A stretch of 64,000 bases of DNA from assembly GCF_018446385.1 (NCBI RefSeq), contig NC_056002.1, positions 30,366,636-30,430,635 on the forward strand. The letters run 5' to 3'. Origin of the DNA: Zingiber officinale. Taxonomy: Eukaryota > Streptophyta > Magnoliopsida > Zingiberales > Zingiberaceae. Positions within the stretch are counted from its first letter, which is position 1; every line of letters starts with the position of its first letter. This document shows positions 46,989 to 59,189 of this stretch, piece by piece. The position numbers and the translations under genes were made by a program. The notes beneath the pieces were generated by a model. It made no database searches. It was not told the origin of the DNA and worked only from the letters and a program-made list of their open reading frames with translations.

Positions 46989-48276
46989 TGTTGGGATATA
47001 TACTATAAGTTTAGCTTTTGTATGAACATCTGTTTTGAAATATTTTGAAATGAGAATTACTTTGGTCAGGACCGTTTGAGGTTGTTTGATTTGTATTGAT
47101 TACATAAAAGAATAAAACCTTTGTTATTATGGATGTGCGCCCTCTTAATCCTATATAATAATAAGCACGTATACTTAGTATTTATTTCTTTAACTTATCA
47201 ATGGGTGAGATTTATTCGTTAAATCAATAGGGTCGATTAGTTGAAATATAGTACTGTTTATATGGTGTGTTGTTAATTATAGAAGGAATCTGTGTCCTAA
47301 TTATTTAGGTTGATGATGTCCCCTTGAGAAGCTCATAAAGATTATCATGTAAACCCTACAGGTGGACTTAGTCCGACATGATAATAAAGTTGAGTGGTAC
47401 TACTCTTGAATCAAATGTTAATTAATTGAGTTGTCAGTAACTCATTTAATTAACGGACATATGATATCTTAAATACAGGGAGATTAACACACTCATGATA
47501 AGAAGGAACCCATATTGTAATATGAGATTGGTGCGGTAGTTCAATAATAACCCTTTAGTGGTATGGATTATTATTGATGGACTTGAGTTGAGTGTTCAGG
47601 TCGAACACAAGAAGCCCAAGCCCATCAGGACGCCTAAAACAATTCCTCCTCTAGGTCTCTGTTGTAGCCTCTATATAAAGCGTCGCATCCACCCATCCAC
47701 AATTTGGTTAATCTCACCTTCCTAGGGCCGACGACAAGGGTTATAAAAGGGAGTAGGTGGCTCCCCCTAAAACCTATTTTTTTTCCCACAATTCTCTTCT
47801 CCTCCTTGCTAGGGTCGGCGCCTCCTCTTGCTTAGAATCCTTTGTGGGTGGCGGCTTGGAAAAGAAGAAGAAGAGGAGAATGCGCCACATCCTAGATCTT
47901 CTCTTGGCGGTCGGCGGTTTGGAAACAAAGAGGGGAAGGGTGTTTGTTATTTTGGTAGATCGTCGTCCACACGACGTCCAAGAAGAGGAGAGGAATACAA
48001 CAAAAGATCAAGAGGTCTTTGGCTACAAAGAAAAGGTACAACTAGTTTTTTGATTCCGCTGTGTAATTATTTAGTTCTCTTTGTATCAATCCTAAATACC
48101 AACACAAGAGACCAGCGATCTTGTACTTCGATCAAGGCATGCTTTGATCCGTCAAGAACTCACTTGATTGATCAAACACATGTCTGATCGAACATGCGGG
48201 TTGCTAGGAAAAGTTCTGTACTTGTACAATTTTTGTACAGGGGAAATTGAAACAAAACGGAATTCCAACGCCTTCA
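46989..48276 (+). repeat. 5' LTR of the copia element
   Basis: Compared with the 3' LTR, about 230 bases are missing after CTTTGGTCA (near 47068). The 51-bp dyad is at 47576-47626 and a TATATAAAG box at 47672-47680. Confidence 0.9.
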
Positions 48277-48278
48277 AG

Positions 48279-48290
48279 TGGTATCAAAGC
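48279..48290 (+). other. Primer-binding site (initiator tRNA-Met type)
   Basis: TGGTATCAAAGC, one base different from the standard TGGTATCAGAGC, two bases after the LTR end. Confidence 0.88.
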
Positions 48291-49376
48291 AAAGTTTCTG
48301 GCTCTGTGTGATTGGTTTTCGATTAAATTATGCACTGCTCATATATAAGTTTAGGCAGGATAATAGTAGGATCTGCAAGAAAGATTAACTCTGTGGTTGC
48401 AGACGTCCTAAGTCCAACTAATATGGTTTTTGTGTTTATGTATGATTTGAACCCTCGGGCATGTCGAGGTTGTTTTGTGTTGTGCATGATTATAATAATT
48501 AAGTACTGGTTGCTGTATTATTTTTTACATTTTGTTCGATCTGGATTACATGTAAATTCCTTTGTGGAATATAGGATCGATAAATGTAAATTTTTATTTC
48601 TTTTAATTGCAGCTTGTATCCTTGCTATGCGTTGTGCTATTTTGAGGACCGGAGGCGCTGCGAAGAAGGAAGCAAGATAGACGCAACGGCTTGATCCATT
48701 GGCGGCATATTGGAGGACAACGATGGATGAGGCCATAATAGTTAAAAAATTTATTTTCATATTTATTGCCTTTATATGATGTTTTTATGTGATGTGATGT
48801 GTGTGCATGTTAAAATTCCTTAATTTAAATAACTAAGTAGGAGAGGGATTATTTAAATAAATTCAACGGTCTCCATTACTGGTTTGTAAGTGATGCATTA
48901 AAACTTGCGTGTTGACTTTAAATGTCTTTCTCCATATCGGATGAGTTTGTTTGCGGATCACTAGATCAAACTTCCTTTATGGATGATTATAGGAAATTAT
49001 TTAGGTATGTGTGATCTTCTCCATCTAAAGGGGCGTAATCCTAATTACTGGACTAAGTATCAAGTAATGCTATATACTTAGACGCATTTAATAGTATCCT
49101 CTCCATCGGAGTCACTACTATTATTTGTGTGGCCGAAGATGAACCAACTATTAATTTTATTTGTCATAAAGTTAGGTTGACAAGATAATAAAATTAATGG
49201 GTAAAACCTCTTATAAGTGTTTGAATTAGTATACGTCCACACTATCGCGGCATATGAAATTCATGGTGTTTTGAGATGTTGGTGAATTTAAATTATATTG
49301 TTTGAAGAATCAATATTATTTTTAAATTCTAAAGTTCTGACCAAATATTTTATTTTGTGATTCTCAGGATTTCAAA
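48291..49376 (+). other. Untranslated leader of the copia element
   Basis: About 1.1 kb between primer site and gag start with only short chance ORFs. A TTCTCAGGATTTCAAA stretch directly precedes the gag ATG. Confidence 0.5.
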
Positions 49377-52300
49377 ATGGATTTCAATTCTCTTGCTGTT
49401 ATTTTAAAAGAAAACAAACTTACTGGTCCAAATTATATTGATTGGAAATGGAACTTAGACATTGTCTTAACTGCTGAAAAATACAAGTTCGTACTTTTTG
49501 AGGTCTGTCCTAGCGTGCCTGATAAGGATTCTAGTGAAGAGGAGATAGAGAGACACAGGAAATGGGTCAAGGCGGATGAGATGACACGGTGTTATATTTT
49601 GGCTTCTATATCAAATGTGCGGCAACATCAGCATCAGGTCATACCCACTGCCTATGACATGATGCTCAATCTCAAGGAACTCTTCGGACACCAGAATCGG
49701 GCTGTCAGATAGGAGACTATGAGAAACTTAATGACGCCCACCATTACTGAGGGGACACCCGTAAGAGATCATATCCTCAAGATGATGGCTCATTTGAATG
49801 AGATGGAAGCCCTTGGAGCTGAAATCGATGGGGAACCCCAGGTCGATATCATTCTGCAATGCTGCCCAAGAGTTTTGAGCAGTTCCGCCTGGACTACAAC
49901 ATGAACAAAAGGGTTTATTAGTTGATGGAATTTCTGACAGAACTCCAAACGACAGAAGGGTTATTTCGTCAAAGTTCTCAAGTTCACATTGCTGAAAACG
50001 TTTCTACCTCTAAGCCGAAAGGCGGAAAGAAGAAGAAGAAATAAGTTGGTTCAGCAAAGAAAGTGATTTGACCTCAAGGGACTGGGTCGCAAGCAGGTGT
50101 GAAGATGTCGAAGGGCAAGTGCTTCACATGCAAGCAGGACATTGGAAGGTGGACTGCCCTCGCAGAAAGAAGAACAATAAAGGTATATCTTATTCATTAG
50201 TTGTTGAAACATGTTTAGTGATGTTATCTACCGGTACCTGGTGTATAGATACGGGAGCCACTGATCATGTCTGCAATTCATTGCAGGGTTCCAGGAAACC
50301 AGACGACTACATGAAGGGGAGATCATCGTTTACATGGGTAATGCTACGAGAGTGACGGCGGTTGTAGTGGGAGATGTTTATTTATCTTTTGATAAGAATA
50401 AAACTTTGATTTTGAAAATTATCTTTACATACCATGTTTTATAAAGAACTTGATTTTAGTTTCTAAACTATTTATGGATTGATATTCTGTTTCTTTTGAT
50501 GACAAAGTGGTTGTCAAGAAAAATAGGGTGGTTATCTGTTCTGGTGTGTTGGTTGGCAATTTGTATACTCTTAATCCAATAACTCCTACGATGTAACAAA
50601 TGGAAATTAATAACACATCTTCTAATTCTAATAAGAGAAAGCAACCTTCGGAAATGAACCAAACATCTTTGGCATCTAAGGTTGGGTCATATTAACTTGA
50701 ATAGGATTCAAAGGTTAATAGCTGATGAACCTTTGGGTTCATTGGTAGTGGAAAACTTTCCGACCTACGAGTCTTGCTTGGAAGAAAAAATGACCAAGAG
50801 GTCTTTTAAGGCAAAGGGGCATAGAGCCAAAGAAGTGTTGGAATTGGTTCATTCTGATTTGTTTGAGTCTATGACTATCCAGGCAAGAGGTGGTTTCGAA
50901 TAGTTTGTCTCTTTTATAGATGACTATTCGAGATATGGGTACATTTACTTGATGCGCCGCAAGTCTGAGTACTTTCATAAGTTCAAATAGTATAAGGCTG
51001 ATATGAAGAAACGTCATAGTAAAAGTATCAAGACACTATGGTCTGATCGTGGTGGAGAGTACCTCTTAGGAGAGTTTAGGAGTTACTTATCAGAGGTCGG
51101 GATTCAATCCCAATTGTCGACACCTGGTACATCCCAACAGAATGGTGTGGCGGAACGAAGGAATAGGACTCTTATGGAAATGGTTAGATCAATGATAAGT
51201 TATTCAGAATTACCAAATTCGTTTTGGGAATATGCTCTGGAAACGCGGCGTACATTTTGAACTTGGTACCTTCTAAGTCAGTACCCTCTATTTCCATAGA
51301 ATTATGGAATGAGCGTAAGCCTAGTTTGACACATTCGAATTTGGGGTAGTCCAGCACATGTGCTGAAGGGAGACACTGATAAGTTGGAATCATGTACAGA
51401 AGTTCACTTGTTCGTGGGATATCCTAGAGGAACGAAAGGTGGTTTGTTTTATAGTCCTAAAGATCATAAGGTCATTGTTAGCACCGATGCTCGATTTTTA
51501 GAAGAGGACTATGTAATGCACCACAAGTCCATGAATAAAATAGTTCTTGAGGAAATAAGAGAGGACACTTCTACTTTAGTACCAACGATACAAGATGAGA
51601 TACCACAAGTAACTGCAACACGTGTCACAAATGATGCACAATTACATGTAGTGCCTCGTCGTAGTGGGAGGGTTGTTAGACAACCTGAAAGATTCATGTT
51701 TTTGGAAGAATCTTCGGACTTGACCCCTGGTGAACATGAAGCTGATCCCTGGACATATGATGAAGCACTCCAAGATAAAAATACAGCATCTTGGCAAAGT
51801 GCAATGAACTCTGAAATAGAATCTATGCATTCTAATCAGGTCTGGGAGCTTGTAGAACCACCAAATGGTGTAAAAGTCATTAGATGTAAATGGGTCTATA
51901 AAAGGAAAAGAGGAACAGACGGGAAGGTGGAAATATTTAAAGCGAGGCTTCTTGCGAAGGGGTATACTCAGAAAGAGGGAATCGATTATGAGGAAACTTT
52001 TTCGCCGGTAGTCATGCTTAAGTCTATCCAGATTCTTTTATCTATTGCTACTCATATGGATTATGAGATTTGACAAATGGATGTCAAGGTAGCTTTCCTT
52101 AACGGAAATCTTGAAGAAAACATCTATATTCATTGTGAAGGACAAAGAGCATCTTGTATGTAAGCTCAATCGGTCCATTTATGGATTGAAGCAAGCTTCG
52201 AGATCTTGGAACATTCAGTTTGATGAAGTGATCCGGTCTCATGGATTCATTCAGTGTCCGGATGAGTCTTGTGTATACAAGAAAAGTGACGAAAACGTGA

Positions 52301-53309
52301 TGGTATTTCTTGTACTATACGTAGATGACATTTTGCTCATTGGCAACAATGTCAAAGTGTTGTTAGACGTAAATGTATGAATGTCCAAGCAGTTTGATAT
52401 GAAGAACTTGGGAGAATGTAGACATATTCTTGGGATCAAAGTAATAAGGAATCGTAAGAAAAGGATGTTGTGCTTATCTCAAGCTTCATACATCGATATT
52501 ATCCTAGCTCGTTTTAGCATGCAAAACTTCAAGAAAGATTTTTTACCTTTTCAGCATGGAGTATCTTTATCTAAAGAGATGTGTCCTAAGGCACCAAAGG
52601 AGATAGAGGAGATGAAGACAGTTCTTTATGCTTTGACTGTAGGAAGCCTAATGTATGCAATGCTATGTACGAGACCGGATATCTGTTTTACCATGGACAT
52701 GGTTAGCAGATATTAAAGTAAGCTAGGACAGGGACATTGGATTGTCGTAAAACATATATTAAAGTACCTAAAAATGACTAGAGATTATATGTTGGTTTAC
52801 CAGGAAGATTATTTGCTCCCTAGGGTTACACGGATTTGGACTTCCAATCAGATATGGACAATAGTAAATCAACCTCGGGGTATGTGTTTACTTTGGGAGG
52901 TGGAGCTATAGCATGGAGGAGTGTTAAGCAGAAATGTGTTTCAGACTCCACCATGGAAGCTGAGTATGTGGCAGCCTCTGAGGCAGCCAAAGAAGTTGTA
53001 TGACTCAGAAACTTCTTGATGGACTTAAATGTGATTCCTGGTTTGCCCAAAATTATCACAATTTATTGTGATAACAGTGGTGCAGTAGTAAACTCAAAGG
53101 AACCACGAGCCTATAAGGCAAGTAAATACATTGAACGCAAGTACCACCTGATACGAGGCATCGTAAAACGAGGAGAGGTTGTTGTCGTCAAGATTACATC
53201 AGCAGATAACCTAGCAGATCCTTTCACTAAGGCCCTTTCGGCGAGAGCTTTTGATAGGTATGTTGAGGGGATGATAATCAGATGTATGGCAGCTTTTACG
53301 GCAGCATAG
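49377..53309 (+). pseudogene. Copia gag-pol remnant
   Basis: The gag start MDFNSLAVILKENKLTGPNY and WKWNLDIVL is at 49377. A TAG at 49710-49712 and a frameshift near 49860 break it. A protease motif, WCIDTGATDHVCNS, lies at about 50240-50280. A pre-integrase remnant with an LGHINLNRIQRL-like text is near 50680. The integrase core has SDRGGEYL and TSQQNGVAERRNRT at about 51030-51180. RT covers 51720-52716, with WVYKRKRGTDGKVE, KARLLAKGYTQKEGIDYEE and YVDDILL near 52318. RNase H has [17 protein letters not shown] and CDNSGAV (52950-53090). Stops and frameshifts between almost every block make this copy coding-dead. It is the same pol lineage as the remnant at 13905. Confidence 0.9.
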
Positions 53310-53331
53310 TCTTTTAGTATAAGTGGAAAAT

Positions 53332-54861
53332 TGTTAGAATGTATACTATAAGCCTAGCTTTTGTATGAACATCTGTTTTGAAATATTTTGAAATGAGAAT
53401 CACTTTGGTCAAATGTTTGCATTTTATATTTATATATATGTCAATGCAGTTGTCCATTTAATTTATATTGTAGATAACATGATGTGTGGTGCCATACAGA
53501 AAATCATGTTATCAGTTCCTTATAAATTATAAATAGTAGCTAACAACCAAGAAGGATTGGGACAAACCGTTAGAACGGTTGTAGTATAATTTGGTATTAG
53601 TTTATCTTGACTATAAAATTACACTAGTACACTATGTGTGTATTGAGCATGACCGTTTGAGGTTGTTTGATTTGTACTGACTACATAAAAGAACAAAACC
53701 TCTGTTATTATGGATATGCGTCCTCTTAATCCCTATATAATAACAAGCACGTATACTTAGTATTTATTTCTTTAACTTATCAATGGGTGAGATTTATTCG
53801 TTAAATCAATCGGCCCGATTAGTTGGGAAATAGTACTGTTTATATGGTGTGTTGTTGATTATAGAAGGAATCTGTGTCCTAATTATTTAGGCTGATGATG
53901 TCCCCCTGAGAAGCTCATAAAAATTATCATGTAAACCCTGTAGGTGGACTTAGTCCGACATGATAATAAAGTTGAGTAGTACTACTCTTGAATCAAATGT
54001 TAATTAATTGAGTTGTCAGTAACTCATTTAATTAACGAACATACGATATCTTAAACACAGGGAGATTAACGCACTCATGATAAGAAGGAACTCATATTGT
54101 AATTTGGAATTGGTGCGGTAGTTCAATAATAACCCTTTAGTGGTATGGATTATTATTGATGGACTTGAGTTGAGTGTTCGAGTCGAACACAGGAAGCTCA
54201 AGCCCATCAGGACGCCTAAAACAATTCCTTCTCTAGGTCTTTGTTGTAGCCTCTATATAAAGCGTCGCATCCACCCATCCACAATTTGGTTAATCTCACC
54301 TTCCTAGGGTCGGCGACAAGGGTTATAAAAGAGAGTAGATGACGTCCCCTAAAACCTAATTTTTTTTTCCCACAATTCTCTTCTCCTCCTTGCTAGGGCC
54401 GGCGCCTCCTCTTGCTTAGAATCCTTTGTGGGCGGCGACTTGGAAAAGAAGAAGAAGAGGAGAAGGTGCCCCATCCTAGAGCTTCTCTTGGTGGTCGGCG
54501 GTTTGGAAACAAAGAGGGGAAGGGTGTTTGTTGTCTTGATAGATCGTCACTCACACGACGTCCAAGAAGAGGGGAGGAATATAACAGAAGATCAAGATGT
54601 CTTTGGCTACAAAGAAAAGGTACAACTAATTCTTTGATTCTGCTGTGTAATTAGTTTAGTTCTCTTTGTATCGATCCTGAATACCAACACAAGAGGCCGG
54701 CAATCTTGTACTTCGATCAAGGCATGTTTTGATCCGTCAAGAACTCACTTGATTGATCAAACACATGTCTGATCGAACATGTGGGCTACTAGGAAAAGTT
54801 CTGTACTTGTACAATTTTTATACAGGGGAAATTGAAATAGAACAGAATTCCAGCGCCTTCA
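53332..54861 (+). repeat. 3' LTR of the copia element (1530 bp)
   Basis: Starts TGTTAGAATG after a degraded polypurine tract (AAGTGGAAAATTG). The 51-bp dyad is at 54158-54208, and the TATATAAAG box at about 54254-54262. Ends CCTTCA. Confidence 0.92.
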
Positions 54862-54866
54862 ACTTT

Positions 54867-55005
54867 GATCTATTAGTATACTTGAATTAGATTATATTTT
54901 CATTCCTGTTCTATTGAAGGTAATTCCTATATGGAATGGTGATTGTTTTTCTGTTACGGTCATCAGAGTTCATCTCTTTTTATGACCTCAATGAAATGAT
55001 TACAG
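54867..55005 (+). other. Intron 2 of the SKIP14-like gene, right part
   Basis: 139 bases of host intron from the end of the copia duplication to the acceptor ATTACAG at 55005. Confidence 0.7.
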
Positions 55006-55285
55006 GTCTGGGAAGTCACAATGGAGAGAATGCAGAGGTTGTTTCTTTTGCATTGCAAGGTGCGAAGACTGTGGAGGTTGTTTTGATTTTTCAGAACTCA
55101 GTGAAGAAGCTATCTGCTCTCACCTTCTCTGCCAGACGTGTTGTTGGCTTCATCTGCCAAAATGCAACGTCTGCAATCGTCCATATTGCAATAGGGATTC
55201 GAATATCCTTGAAGGTTCTTCCAAGTTTCTTGGTTTCCTGTGTTTGCAATGTATGGAGTCCACTAGCTCATCGTATCAATCTTAG

Positions 55286-57600
55286 TGGTAAGCTGTTGAT
55301 CCCCATTGCTTTTCTCTATTTACAGTTGATTGAATAGCTATAGGAATTGGTCTATGTTGAAATGTTCTTTAATTTACTTTGCCTTTTTGTTTCAGGATAA
55401 ATTCCTTAAACTTCTGTTATATTGACCTGCTTCAAGTAAGACTCGATGAATAACTTGGCAGAATTTGGGGTTAGAAGAAATGTGTACTGTCCCAAATAAT
55501 GTAATTTCATCCTTGATCACAAATTGAAACCTAAGGCAAGTTTTGGTACTTGACCTTTCCTTTGTGGTTTGCTACTACACAATCCAAATTATTTCATCAG
55601 TAAAGCTTTAATTACTGATTATTTACTGTATTATTATATTATTCTTTCCGCTTTCCATTTTCTTAAATTAGTGTTAATAACAATTTATAGGGACCAATTT
55701 GCTTTTGTTGTCCTACAAATCAAACTATGAGCAAATTTGTTTCTTCACTTAGCTTCTGGAAGAGAGAAGGCAGCTTTAATGGTGATAAGGTCACACCTCT
55801 GACTCAGTAAAGTGATGAGCAAACTCGAATCAGGTAGAAAGGTTTTGCTCATCTATTTGTAGATCCTGCTGAGAAGACCTAACCATCTTGATTGAGAAAT
55901 ATCTTTCGACAAAGTCTTGACCAACTTGGTATTACCACGCAGTGATAAGACACACATAATGATACCATTATTTGTAACTAATCAGACAATGCATCAAATT
56001 TTGGAGATGATCAAGCACTCCTATCGTATCACAGAGTGCATACTTAATAGCAAATGGAATGCACTTTGACTTCTGAACTCTCAAAGCTCAATCATCGACC
56101 CCACTGACTCAATTCTCAGCACATTGTGTTTGGTTCTCTTCTGAATCTTTGCTGCATGAATATCATCAATGTGTGGTTTAATCCAGCATTCTCCCGATAA
56201 CTCTTATCTTAATGTCATAAAATTGTCAAGACCTATCTGTAATTTACCTCGGAATCACTTATTCTGATTAAATATTGTGGTCCTGGAGAGCTGGTGGTCT
56301 CAAAGTGTCAGTACCAATAACAATCAAGCCTTTATCCTACTAAATGGGATTGACTATATGGATCCTCCAACGTCATTGGGCTCAATCCCCTACCCTCTAC
56401 TACTAGCTTAGGCTTCTGAAATGTCTTCTAATTTTTCTACATGGTCCATATGCCAAATGACTTTCTTCTAGAAAAATGCATTATATCACTAGTCTACTTC
56501 ACGTTTTAGCAACTGAAGATTTGTATTTTGTTCTCCCTCTACTATATAGTAATGCAAATACCAAATATTATTATTCCAAAGTATATTATATATAATGAGA
56601 GCTTTTCGGGAGTACCTTATCGAGGAGGTTCAGCATGTACCAGTGAGTTATCAATCCATTCTGTAAGTCCACAAGACTGGTTCTTGTGTTTATAGAAGTT
56701 GTTCCTCTCGGTTAGAATTTTAGAATGAAAAAGAAACATCAATCAGATATGAGTGCTTGTGTGTAAGTCATCTCTGGCGATGAATCAATAATTCGCTCTT
56801 ATGGCTAGGAAAGTTTAAGGGTTTTTTTTCCTGGATTGTGTCTCCTCGTGGGCTCGGGAAGGTACTTTCACTTTTTAATGTAGGTTCCTCATTGGAGGTG
56901 GTAGCTTGTGTTTGAGTGAGGTTTCCGAAAGAGTCCATCTTGTATCTCCCAAGGGGATGAGGTTCTAACATAAGTAAGCCAAAGGGGTCAACACAACACT
57001 CTCCTTCCTAGGGCTTAGGCAAACCACAACCACTTTTGAGCGAGTGACGTATGATTGAACGAATGAAGAAAAACGTTGAGATAACATGAACATGTTCAAA
57101 GACAAACAACAACTTACATAGCTAGATTAGTTTGAATCAATTAGTGGAAGGGGCAACGGAAGAAAGTGACCAAAGAACTCTTAATTTAAAGATGATTGAT
57201 TTGAATAGTAGTCATATAACCTTGAATGTAGAGAGTTCATGAAAGAATAGAATTCATGTAGTCGATCCAAATTTGACAATGATAATGGTATATAGTAAAG
57301 GAAAATTGAAGTATTTAAAAGTACGAAAGTCTAATTAATGATTGCAAAACTACATAGCATATTACCAAGTTGATAAATAAAGTTATTGGTAATGTCCTAA
57401 ATCAGTTATGCATTTGTAATCTATGACCTTGAAATCAGCACAATAAATAGCTCATCCAGGGTTGTTTCCAACATATATTGTTAACTTGGTACTAACAGAC
57501 CCCATCTTTTGGTGTGCTCCGAACGGTAGTCCTTTCAATAGTTTGGCAGTGTGCTTGACAAATTACAACCGAATCCACTGCCATGCTCTTTTGATATCTT
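55286..57600. other. Anonymous sequence after the F-box gene
   Basis: About 2.3 kb beginning with the F-box 3' flank. I see no convincing exon or domain on either strand. The text near 56590-56970 looks like eroded repeat sequence, but I cannot name a family. Confidence 0.4.
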
Positions 57601-57838
57601 GGAGGAAGAAGAAATAAGGCATGCCATTGTTCATCCTGAAAAATCAGACATCTGAAAGTTTAGGATGATAAGTTTCACTACCCTTGTAAGCGAAAGATTA
57701 CAACAAACATGAAGGCCTACCTCCTCTGCGGAGAGGCCACGGTGGCTGCGGAGACATTGCCACTGGTTTGCCATTTGTTGGATGGCTATATTTTTTTCAC
57801 TCGTGGATTTTTTTTCTTCCTTTTCCGCAAATATTTCA
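57601..57838 (-). other. Possible small exon or pseudo-exon on the minus strand
   Basis: On the minus strand, ATGGCAAACCAGTGGCAATG (57755-57774) opens a short frame, MANQWQCLRSHRGLSAEE, ending at a GAG|GTAGGC donor near 57720. A possible acceptor, TTTTTCAG, lies near 57640. No second coding block is recognised. It may be a gene fragment or chance. Confidence 0.25.
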
Positions 57839-58255
57839 CAATAAGATTCATTCCACTTATGGTCCCCTTCGACCAAAAGAAAAAACAAAGATAGAAAAAA
57901 CTGATCTATACTAAAGTTGAGTTTGGCCTTATGATAGATGATATTCGGCATGTGAGCATGCCTTTAGTAGCAAATATTTCTTAATAAGATTCATTCCACT
58001 TATGGTCCCCTTTGACCAAAAGAAAAAACAAAAATGGAATAAACAGATCTATACTTGAGTTGACTATGGCCTTATGACAGATGCTATTCGGCATGTGAGC
58101 ATGCCTTTAATAGCAAATATTTCTTAATAAGATTAATTCCACTTTTGGTCCACCAAAAGAAAAAAATAAAAATGGAAAAAACACAGATCTATACTTTTAC
58201 TTTGGCCTTATGATTCGGCAAGGGAACATATGCCTTTAATGGCAAATCTTTTATT
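57839..58255. repeat. Tandem repeat, about 145 bp, nearly 3 copies
   Basis: Units start near 57839, 57983 and 58126. Each contains AAGATTCATTCCACTTATGG, GACCAAAAGAAAAAACAAA, GATCTATACT, TTGGCCTTATGA and GTGAGCATGCCTTTA. The third copy is shortened (loss inside GGTCC...CCAAAAG and at its end). Confidence 0.85.
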
Positions 58256-59189
58256 GCACTCTCCAGCGTCAAAATGGCAATAAAATATTATATTTTTGGA
58301 AAATAAAACCGCATGATATTAATCATTTTCTACTGTGAAAAAATTATTATAGCATCATTTGTTATTTATATATTTTAAAAAAAAATCAAGACATTTAATT
58401 TAATTTAACATATTTACCATCTAAAACTATTATTACAACTCATTTGTTGCTTTAAAGTACTTCTTAATAGTGAACGACCAGTAGAAGTACTTTAGTCTGG
58501 AGCTTCTGTAACAAATATAGCTACAACATAATACCTTAGATTAGTTTAGTTAACATTATTTAAAGTTTATTAAAATATTCATGTTAAAATTAAATTAGTT
58601 AAAATAATTTTGATAAATTTAAATAATTTTATCAAAGTTAATAAAAAAAATTTGACATAAGAATTATCCGGTCCAAAAATCAAATGGGCATCCATAATTT
58701 ACACATTTTTGTCAGATGAGCATTTCATTTTTTTTATTAGTCAAATGAGTTCGTCTCTGTGCCTCTTTTAAAGTGATATATCCAAAATATCCTTATATTA
58801 TATGTAAAAACTAATTACTAGCTTATATAATATATTATCTGATCATATAGAAGCTAGGTTGCTAGCTTCTATAATACATTATTTAATCATTCATGTAGAA
58901 GTTAAGTTACTAGCTCTTACAATTGTAGAAGCTAGTGCTAGCTTCTACACGTTGTAGAAGCTAGATGCTAATTTTTATAATTGTAGAAGGTAGTTAATAC
59001 TTTCTACCAGGATGATTTAATATCATTTTGATTTTATATCATAAGTAGGAGGGTTTGAAGGCTGTCGATTCCACTTCGTTTATTTGCTAATTGAGATGTT
59101 CAGCATGATGGCTTTTGTATCAAAAAAGAAGCATGAGTTAGTTTTCACAAATAAAGGGGGTAGTGTGAGAATTACCGAGTAACATTTCC
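58256..59189. other. AT-rich intergenic DNA with a short TAGAAGCTAG-type repeat
   Basis: No gene seen. Between about 58850 and 59000, GTAGAAGCTAG or its variants recur five or six times at irregular spacing in both orientations, which makes local hairpins possible. Confidence 0.5.

Larger units (their letters stand above)
46989..54861 (+). mobile_element. Ty1-copia element, full length with both LTRs, degenerate
   Basis: TGTTGGGATA at 46989 to CCTTCA at 54861, with perfect 5-bp duplications acttt at 46984-46988 and 54862-54866. The 5' LTR is 46989-48276 (1288 bp) and the 3' LTR 53332-54861 (1530 bp). The difference is mainly one deletion in the 5' LTR near 47068. Primer site TGGTATCAAAGC at 48279-48290, a 1.1-kb leader, gag from 49377, then protease, integrase, RT and RNase H with many stops and frameshifts. 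It lies in intron 2 of the F-box gene, in the same orientation. Confidence 0.95.
43424..55285 (+). pseudogene. F-box protein SKIP14-like gene, disrupted
   Basis: Exon 1 is 43424-43802. Exon 2 is 45327-46498, split by a foldback element (45425-46277). Exon 3 is 55006-55285. Exon 1 encodes an F-box (LLLVLGYLRLPELLAFQGVS...LWRRVAIER) and a DCWKVTDDGLMQVV repeat. Exon 2 has LHVPGCMQLSADGVVRILKW, then beyond the foldback HIHGIPNLTIYHLDAL and DVDICPKCSNVRIVFDCTRENC. Exon 3 is the Cys-rich tail, CRGCFFCIARCEDCGGCFD through CNVCNRPYC, ending TAG at 55283. SKIP14-type proteins are SCF ubiquitin-ligase substrate adaptors. Two one-base losses in exon 1 (near 43657 and 43698), the foldback in exon 2 and a 7.9-kb copia element in intron 2 make it non-functional or at best truncated. 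The base losses could also be assembly errors. Confidence 0.82.

Noticed and set aside
48330..48680. 116-codon frame in the copia leader
   Set aside because: Hydrophobic, without domain, and in a region that is untranslated leader in this kind of element.
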